64,000 nt of DNA from the NCBI GenBank assembly GCA_013154335.1, contig JAADCQ010000016.1, positions 1 through 64,000 on the forward strand, read 5' to 3'. The notes beneath the pieces are model-generated. The model was given only the letters and a program-made list of their open reading frames with translations, was not told where the DNA came from and did no database searches. This DNA comes from Methanopyri archaeon. Its GTDB lineage: Archaea > JAADCQ01 > Methanopyri > Methanopyrales > Methanopyraceae. Made by a program: the position numbers and the translations under genes. Positions 26,937 through 35,609 of this stretch are shown here, piece by piece. How positions within the stretch are numbered: the stretch's first letter is position 1; the number at the start of each line of letters is the position of its first letter.

Positions 26937-28340
26937 TCAGGAACCGCCCAGCTCGAACTCGTCGTGGACGGCCCTGACGGCGTCCTTCTCGTCCTCCTCC
27001 GCCACCACGAACGAGATGTTCAGTTCCGACGCGCCCTGGGAGATGGTCTTCACGTTGACTCCGCGACGAGACACGGCGTCGAAGACCCGGGCCGCCACCC
27101 CGGGTGTTCCTCTCATGCCTTCACCGACCACGGCCACCACGCTGGCGTCGGTCGTGAACTCGACGGATTCCAGGACCCCTTCACCCACGAACTCGCGCTC
27201 CAGGGCCTTGGCGGCCTTCTCCGCGTCGTCCTCGGACACTATTATGGATATGTTGGACTCGGACGCGGATTGTGATATCATGATGACGTTGATGCCCTCG
27301 TCCCCGAGCCTCGAGAAAACCCTCCCGGCTATCCCGGGTCTGCCGATCATCGTTATCCCCCGGAGGTCCACGACACCGACGTCCGAGGACGAGGCCACGG
27401 CCTTGACGACGTGTTCCGCCCTGTCCGCCGTGGACGTGATGAGGGTTCCCGGGGCATCCGGGTTGAACGTGTTCTTGACCCGCACGGGTATGCCGGGTTC
27501 TCTAACGGGGATCACGGTCTTCGGGTGTAGAACCTCGGCGCCGAAGCTGGCGAGTTCCATCGCTTCCTCGTACGAGAGCCTCTCCACGGTCCTGGCGTCC
27601 GGTACCAGCTTCGGGTTGGCCGTCATTATACCGTCGACGTCGGTCCATATCTGGACCTCGTCCACACCCAACGCCGCGCCCAGTATGGCCGCGGAGTAGT
27701 CCGAGCCTCCCCTTCCAAGGGTCGTGACGTCACCGTCGAGCGTCCTTCCTATGAAGCCCGTGACGACGGGCACCTTGCCCGCGTTCAGCATCGGTTCGAG
27801 GACTCGCCTCGCCCTGCGTTGACACTCCGGCATTATGGGCTCTGCCTCCCCGAACCTGTCGTCCGTGACGACACCGGCCTCGCCGCCCTCCAGCGGTTCC
27901 GAGTCGATGCCGACGTCCCTCAAGGCACCGCTCACTATCGGGGCGGACAGTCGTTCCCCGAACGATAAGACGAGATCCCTGGACCTCGGCGTCACCTCAC
28001 CCACGTAACTGAGCCCGATGAGCACCTTCTCCAGCTCGTCCAGGAGGGACTCTATCGTCCCCAGTACCTCCCTGGCCACTATCGACGAGGATATCAGGTT
28101 CTCGACGGTTTCAACGTGCAGGTGCCTCAGTTTGCCCACGTAGGATTTGATCTCCTCCTCGCTCCAGGAAGGGGCCTCCTCGGCCGCCCTCTCCAACGTG
28201 TCCGTGACGCCGGCCATCGCGGACACCACGACCACGGGCTCGATCCCGTCCTCCAGGGAACCCTTGATTACACTCACGACCCTGCGGATGTTGTCGGCAC
28301 CGCCGACCGACGTTCCCCCGAACTTCATGACCACCCTCAA
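26937..28340 (-). CDS. lysC: Aspartokinase
   Basis: About 467 residues. VVMKFGGTSVGGADNI binds phosphate, then SFGERLSAPI, GRGGSDYSAAILG and WTDVDGIMTANPK complete the amino-acid kinase domain (to about 300). Two ACT domains follow (GITMIGRPGIAGRVFSRL, VAVVGEGMRGTPGVAARVF), implying feedback by lysine or threonine. It phosphorylates aspartate. The TTG at 28340 has GGGTGGTG upstream. The divergent gene starts 27 bases away. Confidence 0.94.
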   Translation of the reverse strand: MRVVMKFGGTSVGGADNIRRVVSVIKGSLEDGIEPVVVVSAMAGVTDTLERAAEEAPSWSEEEIKSYVGKLRHLHVETVENLISSSIVAREVLGTIESLLDELEKVLIGLSYVGEVTPRSRDLVLSFGERLSAPIVSGALRDVGIDSEPLEGGEAGVVTDDRFGEAEPIMPECQRRARRVLEPMLNAGKVPVVTGFIGRTLDGDVTTLGRGGSDYSAAILGAALGVDEVQIWTDVDGIMTANPKLVPDARTVERLSYEEAMELASFGAEVLHPKTVIPVREPGIPVRVKNTFNPDAPGTLITSTADRAEHVVKAVASSSDVGVVDLRGITMIGRPGIAGRVFSRLGDEGINVIMISQSASESNISIIVSEDDAEKAAKALEREFVGEGVLESVEFTTDASVVAVVGEGMRGTPGVAARVFDAVSRRGVNVKTISQGASELNISFVVAEEDEKDAVRAVHDEFELGGS

Positions 28341-28367
28341 GCCGAACACCACCCGGGGAGAACGGGC

Positions 28368-29075
28368 TTGTCCGAGGACGACACCAAGACCCGCGTCTGG
28401 GTACCGGGTCCGGAGGAGAAGAGACTGGGAGCCTCCGTCGCCGCCGAGGCACTGAAGAAGGTGGCGGAGGCCGGGTACCCCGTCTTCGAACCCCGCGTTT
28501 GCAGGGCCACGGGGGTCAAGGCGATCGCCAGGGAGGTGGTCAGGGAACTAGGCGAGCTGACCGGGCTGGAATACTCCCTCAAGGGCATCGATAAGGTGTT
28601 CGACAAGATCCTAACGAAACTCCCGGTGATAAAGCACGTGGTCGCGCCCGACGATTTCCACGACGAAGAACTACCGATGGAAGGATACGTGGTGTTCGTG
28701 GGCGTGGACCCTAGGGAGTACACGGAGGTCAGGGAGAAGGCCCCGGTGATAGCGGTGACGGCCAGGGAGGAACTCGACCTCGACAAAACCCCCCTGGTCC
28801 TCGCCAGGAACGACCTGTGCGTCGACAAGGGGGAATGCGCCGTCCTAGCCCTCCACGCCGCGGACGTACCCCCGGAGAGACCCCCGTACGACGTCGAGGT
28901 CCTAACCCACCGCGACCTCTACGGTCAAATGGTCAAACTGGCCAGGTTCATCGCCAGCACCGTGGCCACGAGGTGCGGATACCTGAAGTTCCCTTACGTG
29001 ACCGTGAAGGAGAGCTTACTACTCGACCCGGGGGAGTACAAGGTACGCATCAAGGAGAAGGACCGACCCGGGTGA
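28368..29075 (+). CDS. Conserved protein of unknown function
   Basis: 235 residues from a TTG with GGGGAG upstream. I do not recognise it. Visible features are a helical N-terminus (EKRLGASVAAEALKKVAEAG), a Cys in EPRVCRATGVKAIA, a central NDLCVDKGECAVLALHAADV with two Cys seven residues apart, and a C-terminal helix with CGYLKF. No signal peptide. It lies 15 bases before the cyclase-like membrane gene, in the same direction, so a joint function is likely. Confidence 0.65.
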   Translation: MSEDDTKTRVWVPGPEEKRLGASVAAEALKKVAEAGYPVFEPRVCRATGVKAIAREVVRELGELTGLEYSLKGIDKVFDKILTKLPVIKHVVAPDDFHDEELPMEGYVVFVGVDPREYTEVREKAPVIAVTAREELDLDKTPLVLARNDLCVDKGECAVLALHAADVPPERPPYDVEVLTHRDLYGQMVKLARFIASTVATRCGYLKFPYVTVKESLLLDPGEYKVRIKEKDRPG

Positions 29076-29090
29076 GGCGGGCGTGCGGGG

Positions 29091-30440
29091 ATGAGAAGAA
29101 CCCTGGTCAAGTTGGCCTCGAAGCCCTTCGTGAAGGGAGAGGTGATAGCCTGCGGTACCAAGTACGACCCCATAGACGAGGAGGAGAAGGAGATAGTCGA
29201 CGTCATCAACTCGATCCCACTACTCCTCGTAAGGTTCGAGAGCTACCCGAAACCCCCCGAGGAAGTCATCGCAGCCGAGCTAGGCCCGGAGCTGTCGGAG
29301 GAACTCAGGAAGAGAGGCTACGGATTGACCCCCATCGAGGCCTTCTCACCCAAGACCCTTGATGTCACCCTGGTCACCAAGATAGTCCTGGACGAGACCA
29401 GGTACGTGTACTGCACGTTCCCCTCGGACTCGAACGTCCGAAAACTGGCCCGCAAGTACGGATGCACGGTGTTGGAGGAGGACGTGGGTGAAGCCCTCGT
29501 CGAAGCCCCTACCAAGTACCACGCCCTCCGCTTCGCGGTAGGCGTCCTGCTCGAGTTAAACGGGTCCGCCGCCGTGGGATTCACCCAAGCCGCGGCCACC
29601 GAGAGGTACGCCAAGGTGGAGACCCTGATCAGACCACCCTTCGCGGCGTTCACCAAGATGGGAGCGGAGTGGGCCATCCACGAGGGCGGCGAGCGGAAGA
29701 TACCGAAACCCTCCGGGGACGTCGAGGCCCCGGATAGGATCCTCTACCTCGACGTCATAGGATCCACGAGGTTGATCGACAAGTTGGGCCGATCGTACCT
29801 GCACGGGTTCATGGAGAGGGTCATCGAGACCCTCCAGGAGGAGCACGCCTCCATACTCCACCACAGGCCGGGAGGCGACGACGTCCTCGCGAGGTTTCCC
29901 TCCAAAAGCCACGCTTTAAGGGCAGCCATCAAGGTGTTAGGCCTCGCCGACAAGGCTAGGGTAAAGGTCAGGGAGGGCGTCGGGAACTCCAGGAGCTCCG
30001 CCGCGGAGGAAGCCCTAGCCACCGAGGAGAGGCTCAGGTACGAGGCGTCCTTCGTGGCCTTCAGGTTCGGTCCTGACGTCGTAGCCCTCGTGGAACCACC
30101 TCCACCCGCCTACGAGGCCGCCAGGCTCCCCATGGAGCTCGGCAGGATGGTGGCGGCCTCCCTGATAACCGGCTCCCTGGCCATCGTTCACCCCGTCCTA
30201 GCGCTCCCGGCCCTGTTCGTGTTCCCACTGGCCGCCTTCAAAAGGGCCTCCAAGCCCCACTACGGCCTGATATGGAGCGTGATATGGCTCGGAGTGACCG
30301 CGGGGGTGATCTCCGCGGCCGCGGGGCTCAGACCGATAATCCTCCCTCCGGGCCTAAGGGAACTCATCGACGTGACCTTCGGGGTTATCCTCAAGACGAT
30401 CCTATCGAAAGGGACCCTCCCAGGGGTAGGATGGCCGTGA
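29091..30440 (+). CDS. GGDN/class III cyclase-like domain protein with C-terminal membrane segments
   Basis: 449 residues in three parts. Residues 1-210 are a soluble domain I cannot place. Residues about 218-345 contain YLDVIGSTRLID, HRPGGDDVLARFPSKSHAL and REGVGNSRSSAAEEALA. These match the metal-binding Asp motif, GGD(N/E) loop and third motif shared by class III cyclases, GGDEF proteins and archaeal GTP cyclohydrolase III. Two to three membrane segments follow (about 355-385 and 395-425). A nucleotide cyclase or GTP cyclohydrolase activity at the membrane is inferred. It overlaps thiC by ten bases. Confidence 0.68.
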   Translation: MRRTLVKLASKPFVKGEVIACGTKYDPIDEEEKEIVDVINSIPLLLVRFESYPKPPEEVIAAELGPELSEELRKRGYGLTPIEAFSPKTLDVTLVTKIVLDETRYVYCTFPSDSNVRKLARKYGCTVLEEDVGEALVEAPTKYHALRFAVGVLLELNGSAAVGFTQAAATERYAKVETLIRPPFAAFTKMGAEWAIHEGGERKIPKPSGDVEAPDRILYLDVIGSTRLIDKLGRSYLHGFMERVIETLQEEHASILHHRPGGDDVLARFPSKSHALRAAIKVLGLADKARVKVREGVGNSRSSAAEEALATEERLRYEASFVAFRFGPDVVALVEPPPPAYEAARLPMELGRMVAASLITGSLAIVHPVLALPALFVFPLAAFKRASKPHYGLIWSVIWLGVTAGVISAAAGLRPIILPPGLRELIDVTFGVILKTILSKGTLPGVGWP

Positions 30441-31729
30441 CCTTGATGGAAGAATGCAGGAGCGGCGACGTACCCGAGATCGTGAGAAAGGCGGCGGAAT
30501 CCGAGGGTATAGAACCCGAGAAACTAGCCCGCCTGGTGGCCGAGGGAAAGGCCGTCATCCCGGCCCACGTCGACCGTAGAGACGCGATAAACCCCGCCCC
30601 GATAGGCGAGGGTCTCCGCGTCAAGGTGAACGCCAACGTGGGATCCTCCCCGGCCCTGGCCGATCCCGACCTCGAGGTGAAGAAGGCTGAAGCCGCCGTC
30701 GAGTACGGAGCGGACACCGTCATGGACCTCAGCACCGGGGGAGACCTCAGGGAAATAAGGAAGGCCATACTCGAAGCCGTCGACGTCCCCGTAGGCACCG
30801 TACCGATCTACGAGGCGGCCGTCGAAGCCAGACGGTCCGGAAAAGCCGTCGTCGACATGGACGAGGACGACATGTTGAAAGCCATCGAGCGGCACGCGGA
30901 GGACGGAGTCGACTTCATGACCATCCACGCCGCCCTGACCAGGGAAGCCCTCGAAGACCTCCTCCGGTACCCCAGACGCCTGGGCGTCGTCTCCAGAGGA
31001 GGCGCCATCATCGCCGCCTGGATGATACACCACGACGCGGAAAACCCCCTCTACGAGAACTACGACTACATCCTCGAGGTACTGAAGGAGCACGACGTCA
31101 CGGTATCAATAGGGGACGGGATGAGACCCGGGTCGGTGTTGGACGCCAACGATCCGGCCCAACACAGGGAGATGATAATCCAGTCCGAACTCGTCCACAG
31201 GTCCCGAGAGGCCGGCGTCCAATCCATGGTCGAAGGGCCCGGTCACGTCCCGCTCCACGAGATCCCCGCCGTCGTCAAACTCCAGAAGAAAATCTGCGAC
31301 GGGGCACCGTTCTACGTCCTGGGGCCCATCCCCACCGACGTGGCGCCCGGGTACGACCACATAACGGCGGCCATCGGAGGCGCCATAGCCGCGTACCACG
31401 GCGCCGATTTCCTATGTTACGTGACCCCCGCCGAACACCTGGCCCTACCCGACGTCGAGGACGTCGTGGAGGGCGTCATAGCGGCCAGGATAGCCGCCCA
31501 CGCCGCCGAAACGGCGAGGGGGCACCCCGAGGCGCTGAGGGAGAACGAGCGGATGGCGGAAGCCAGGTGGAACCTCGACTGGGAGACGCAGTTCGAGACC
31601 GCCCTCGACGGCGAGAAAGCGAGGAAGTACAGGGAAGAGAGACCCCCCGAGGACGAGGAAGAATGTTCCATGTGTGACGAGTTCTGCGCCATAGCCATCC
31701 TCCGCAGGTACCTGGAGGAGGGCAAATGA
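30431..31729 (+). CDS. thiC: Phosphomethylpyrimidine synthase
   Basis: 432 residues. NANVGSSPA, MDLSTGGDL, IHAALT, RGGAIIAAWM, SIGDGMRPGS and EGPGHVPLHEI are the ThiC core motifs. The C-terminal CSMCDEFCA holds the [4Fe-4S] radical SAM cluster in the archaeal spacing. It rearranges AIR to HMP-phosphate for thiamine. The frame is open further upstream, but the ATG at 30431 inside the end of the preceding gene fits the family. It overlaps the ligase-like gene by four bases (ATGA). Confidence 0.96.
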   Translation: MAVTLMEECRSGDVPEIVRKAAESEGIEPEKLARLVAEGKAVIPAHVDRRDAINPAPIGEGLRVKVNANVGSSPALADPDLEVKKAEAAVEYGADTVMDLSTGGDLREIRKAILEAVDVPVGTVPIYEAAVEARRSGKAVVDMDEDDMLKAIERHAEDGVDFMTIHAALTREALEDLLRYPRRLGVVSRGGAIIAAWMIHHDAENPLYENYDYILEVLKEHDVTVSIGDGMRPGSVLDANDPAQHREMIIQSELVHRSREAGVQSMVEGPGHVPLHEIPAVVKLQKKICDGAPFYVLGPIPTDVAPGYDHITAAIGGAIAAYHGADFLCYVTPAEHLALPDVEDVVEGVIAARIAAHAAETARGHPEALRENERMAEARWNLDWETQFETALDGEKARKYREERPPEDEEECSMCDEFCAIAILRRYLEEGK

Positions 31730-32793
31730 AACCGGAGCCGACCTTCGTGCCGGAAGCCCTCCGGATGACGTTCACCAGGACTATGGCGGCACCCAGGCCC
31801 GAAGAGCCCGAAAGGGCCCTCCGCCTACTCACGGCCTTCTACGACGGCGACACCGTGTACGTCGAAGAGAAACTCGACGGTACCAACGTCAGACTCCACG
31901 TGTCGCCGGAAGGCACCCTGGCCCACACGAGGGGATGGGTCGACGTCGACGCCTACCTGAAGGACCTAGGCGTGGAGCCACCCTGGGCGGACGCCCCCGA
32001 CGAGTACGACGGTCTTACGGTCTTCGAGGGCGAACTGCTGCCCTACGACGTGTTCTCGCAGGACTCCCCGAGGCTCCACGAGCTGGCCGGTGCCCTCGAG
32101 GCCGAGGTCCTCTTCGACGGGCGACCCTCCGACACCACGGCTGAGGCCGTGTACCTGGAGGGCAAACGGTACGAGTGCAGACCGGAACCCCTGTTCTCCA
32201 AGGCCTGCGAACTGGACCCGGACCACGAACTGATCCAAAGGTTCATCGAGGAAAACGAGCGGAAACCCGAATTCCCTCACGCCCTGAGGGAGGGACGCGT
32301 CCGGGTTAGGTACCACGCGTACGAGGTGGATCTACTGGAGGGAGAACCCTTCGTCCGCAGGCCCAGGCCCGAACATCACCGCGAATGCAGGAGACTCTTC
32401 GATCCCGTACCGTACCGTGCCATCGACGCCTACGACGCCGAGACGCTCGAAAGGGAACTGAACAGGTGCGAGAGGGAGTTGAAAGAGGGGTTATGCCTCA
32501 AGCCCGAAGTCGAGGATACGGAACACCCGCACTCGGTGAAGGTCAGGTGCGAGTGGTTCCTGAGGAGGGAGTTCGAGGGGAGGTTACCCCGGACGGGCGC
32601 CCCCAAGGTGGTGGGTAGACTGACCGTCCAGATGCATCAAACGGTGCTCCTCCACGAGAACATCCGCGATCTCGCCGGAAAGGACCCCTTGAGGGTGGGT
32701 AGGGTTCCTAGGAGGGTCAGAGAGAGGGTGGAGAGAGCTCTCAACCTTCAGCGCGCCTTCTTGGAACGGGGATTGGACACGGAATCACTGTGA
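31726..32793 (+). CDS. RNA-ligase-like nucleotidyltransferase
   Basis: 355 residues. YVEEKLDGTNVRLHV (about 46-60) is motif I with the AMP-acceptor Lys. VFEGELLPYDVF resembles motif IIIa, EGLCLKPEVED motif IV, and SVKVRCEWFL motif V. These put it in the ATP-dependent RNA/DNA ligase superfamily. Motif I so near the start and the lack of an N-terminal domain differ from the archaeal circular-RNA ligase Rnl3. Target is unknown: tRNA, rRNA or RNA repair are options. Coupled to thiC. The end overlaps the convergent secreted-protein gene by 53 bases. Confidence 0.75.
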   Translation: MKPEPTFVPEALRMTFTRTMAAPRPEEPERALRLLTAFYDGDTVYVEEKLDGTNVRLHVSPEGTLAHTRGWVDVDAYLKDLGVEPPWADAPDEYDGLTVFEGELLPYDVFSQDSPRLHELAGALEAEVLFDGRPSDTTAEAVYLEGKRYECRPEPLFSKACELDPDHELIQRFIEENERKPEFPHALREGRVRVRYHAYEVDLLEGEPFVRRPRPEHHRECRRLFDPVPYRAIDAYDAETLERELNRCERELKEGLCLKPEVEDTEHPHSVKVRCEWFLRREFEGRLPRTGAPKVVGRLTVQMHQTVLLHENIRDLAGKDPLRVGRVPRRVRERVERALNLQRAFLERGLDTESL

Positions 32794-35545
32794 AGGTCGA
32801 CGTCTCACCCGTCGTGCCCGTCGTCGTGGACGTCGTGGTCGGTGTCGTGGTTGGCGGTTGTATCGACGTGGCCGACGTTCCGGTCGACGTTGGCGACGGT
32901 GAGGGTACCGGGTAGGAGTAAGAGGATGGAGAGACCCCCGTTCCCGTGGTCGTGGACGTCACCTCCGAGGTCGCTTCGACCACCAGGTTGGATAATTCCG
33001 CCGTGAACGACACCGGGAACACCTGCAGTACGGGTGTCTGCCATATCGCCGGTAACACCGTGTTGAGCGCGAGCGCCGGATCGAAGTCGACGTAGGGTGG
33101 GCTCGCGTTCCAATCACCCAACACCGTCTGGATGAGGGTAGACGGGTATCCGAAGCCCGACGGTCCGACGAATATGTCGAAGGTCCACTGAGAGTTGAGG
33201 ACCCCGACGAGGGTCTTCAGGGCGTTGAGGTCCTTCGCCGATAGCGGTTTGAGTAACGACGCCAGGGTATCCAGGAACGTGAACTGGAACCCGGTTCCGC
33301 TCGCCACGATGGGTGACGACGGCGTCCCGTTCTCCGACACGAAAGTGCTCAACCACTCGGATACCCTCGTGAACACGTCCCCGGACGTTGGAAGGGCCGG
33401 GAACTTGACGGTGAGTTCGGTCGCGGTCTCGAACGCCGTCTTGCCCGTCGCCATGGCCGCCGCGTAGTTCGTGGGAGCCGTCGCCGACATGTAAACCAGG
33501 TAATCCGTGCCCGGCGTCCAATCCATCACCCTGACTCCCGGCACGGTGGATATGGTGACGTCGACCTCGGACGAGAGGGAACCAAGGTCCACGCTGGAGG
33601 GATGCGACGTTTCCTCCACCACGCACACCGGTTTCAGGGGAACGACGCATTCGTCGGAGGAGAGTTGGGAGGCGAAAGATAGGGTACCGGGAGCCGATGA
33701 CCCGTACATGTACTGCAACTGGCCTACCAGAGGCATAACGGTCATCTCGCACAGGTCCCATCCGTTGCTAGTACTGTTCGCGAAGTTAATCATCAACAGC
33801 TGTACTTCTTTACCACCTATATCCACATACGTTGTTATTCCTATCTGACTTACTTGATCTTTATTATTGCCCTTGTTATCCTCGTAATATTGAGTTATAT
33901 CGAATTCAAATATTGGATCAAAGGTATTTTCAATCACTACGTCGCTAAATACATACTCATCAGCATTGCTATCGTATGTCTCCTTGGAATTAAAGTTTAT
34001 AAACGTCCTGATGCTGAAGTAATCGTTATTGTAAAACGTGTAAATAGCGGCCAGCCCTCCAATTGGCACATATCTATTATTCTCATACCATTCGACTCCA
34101 GGGAACGGGATAGCCAGTATATCATATCCGAAGTTGGTAGTAGTGTTCATCTCCAAGAACTTATCGAGTGAGTAATATGGCTTAACATCTGATGATAGCA
34201 GTATTAAGAATTTCATGGTGCTAGCATTGGCGTTGTATACTACATTGACTGATGATATATCGTCAAATCCTTCAACAGTCGCTGTTACCTGTGACGTGGA
34301 TGAGGATGACCACTTTCCATATGCTCTAAAGTACACCAATATGGGAACGTCGTAAGTCTGGTTATTCGAGTAAAACGGGAGTACTGTTATTGATCCGTCC
34401 TGTAAAGATACTATAACATACCTTGCAAATACCACGTACATCGGAGGAGGAGAAGTTGTATTAGAGGTGCTGGATGTGAAGAAATTATCTTGAAACGTAT
34501 TGTAACCGGGCGAGTTCAGTAAATGAACTTCTAGCCATGCTACTAAACAGTATGCTTCGGTACCGTCGGATGATAAATACGATGCGAACGATATGGAGGA
34601 AGCATCCGATGGACAGTGTGGGGATGCCCATAATAGTGCGGTATACAGTATTTCTAAGCCACCACTGGTAACTTTTAATGTCTTGAACCAAACGCCATAT
34701 GTTCCCTTATGGTAACCTATAAACGATATCGCTACCAAGGGAGACTTGAGGATTCTCAAGTCGAAGTCTTGTATACCACTATCTTCTTCTATCCAGCCTG
34801 ACACGGAATTTGATACGACAGGGACGCCCGAATACGGGTACTCAACATTCACTACTGTCCATCCGATTTTCCCGTTGACATTGTACATAACGAGGTAGGT
34901 ATTGTCAATACCGGAGGAAGACTCTGATGAACTTATTAGAACAACTTTTATCTTGCTGGCCGATCCGCCTACCGGGATCTGTAGTGATCCCGTACTTTGA
35001 ACAGCGGATTGATAGTAAACGGGGTATGGGTATCCCGTTCCAACTAGGATCCTTTCGGTTATGGGAGTTATGTAGATATAATTATCGGATGAGTAAGACA
35101 CTAGTATAGGGATTTCCTCCGCCTGCGTTCCGCTTAATGATGATTGCATGATCACCGGGTTTGAAGCTGCAACACCTATTGCTGAAACGCTTTCTTCCAC
35201 GGATATAAAGCCAGCTGGGATCTTAACTTCGTCGTATCTAACAAGATACACCGATATTCCCTTAGCTGTTTCACTAGAAGTATACGTCGCTACCACTTCG
35301 CCTAGGTTATTCACAGGATAGGCCGAGTACACGGCAACATACTTGGTGTGATCTTGACATGTAGTCGAATTCACTGTGATGTTCTCGGCTATGGTGACCT
35401 CGGAATGAATCCAGGGGGCTAGGTTGGGCCACATCTGATTATATCTACTCTCCAGCACCTGCTGGAGCGGAGACGAGCACGAGGAGGCCACCGGGATGAC
35501 GCAGAGCGAGAGCATCACCAGGAGAAGGAGGGGAGCGCCCTTCAA
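32741..35545 (-). CDS. Large secreted surface protein
   Basis: 934 residues, TTG start behind GGGGGAAGTGG. A signal peptide is clear (MKGAPLLLLVMLSLCVIPVASS), with the first Cys at about 23 in SSCSS. The body is strand-rich and full of Ser, Thr, Asn and Tyr. The last 70 residues are a Ser/Thr/Pro linker (TTTPTTTSTTTGTTGETS) likely glycosylated. No C-terminal membrane anchor follows, so attachment is unclear. It may be an S-layer or cell-wall protein. Bases about 33770-35400 are strongly AT-rich while both ends are GC-rich. Confidence 0.8.
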   Translation of the reverse strand: MKGAPLLLLVMLSLCVIPVASSCSSPLQQVLESRYNQMWPNLAPWIHSEVTIAENITVNSTTCQDHTKYVAVYSAYPVNNLGEVVATYTSSETAKGISVYLVRYDEVKIPAGFISVEESVSAIGVAASNPVIMQSSLSGTQAEEIPILVSYSSDNYIYITPITERILVGTGYPYPVYYQSAVQSTGSLQIPVGGSASKIKVVLISSSESSSGIDNTYLVMYNVNGKIGWTVVNVEYPYSGVPVVSNSVSGWIEEDSGIQDFDLRILKSPLVAISFIGYHKGTYGVWFKTLKVTSGGLEILYTALLWASPHCPSDASSISFASYLSSDGTEAYCLVAWLEVHLLNSPGYNTFQDNFFTSSTSNTTSPPPMYVVFARYVIVSLQDGSITVLPFYSNNQTYDVPILVYFRAYGKWSSSSTSQVTATVEGFDDISSVNVVYNANASTMKFLILLSSDVKPYYSLDKFLEMNTTTNFGYDILAIPFPGVEWYENNRYVPIGGLAAIYTFYNNDYFSIRTFINFNSKETYDSNADEYVFSDVVIENTFDPIFEFDITQYYEDNKGNNKDQVSQIGITTYVDIGGKEVQLLMINFANSTSNGWDLCEMTVMPLVGQLQYMYGSSAPGTLSFASQLSSDECVVPLKPVCVVEETSHPSSVDLGSLSSEVDVTISTVPGVRVMDWTPGTDYLVYMSATAPTNYAAAMATGKTAFETATELTVKFPALPTSGDVFTRVSEWLSTFVSENGTPSSPIVASGTGFQFTFLDTLASLLKPLSAKDLNALKTLVGVLNSQWTFDIFVGPSGFGYPSTLIQTVLGDWNASPPYVDFDPALALNTVLPAIWQTPVLQVFPVSFTAELSNLVVEATSEVTSTTTGTGVSPSSYSYPVPSPSPTSTGTSATSIQPPTTTPTTTSTTTGTTGETSTFTVIPCPIPVPRRRAEG

Positions 35546-35580
35546 CGGCCACTTCCCCCTACCGCTTCGTCGTTAGCCTG

Positions 35581-35589
35581 CTTAAAAAC
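35581..35589. promoter_or_regulatory. TATA-like element in the surface-protein/asnB gap
   Basis: CTTAAAAAC lies 21-29 bases before the asnB TTG and about 40 bases before the start of the surface-protein gene on the other strand (TTTTTAAG there). It is the only AT box in this 64-base gap and may serve both genes. Confidence 0.5.
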
Positions 35590-35609
35590 GTGATCGGGGA
35601 GGCCGTCCC

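Noticed and set aside
33854-34171. Plus-strand hydrophobic frame inside the surface-protein gene
   Set aside because: It is antisense to a long coding frame; the hydrophobic look comes from AT-rich antisense codons.
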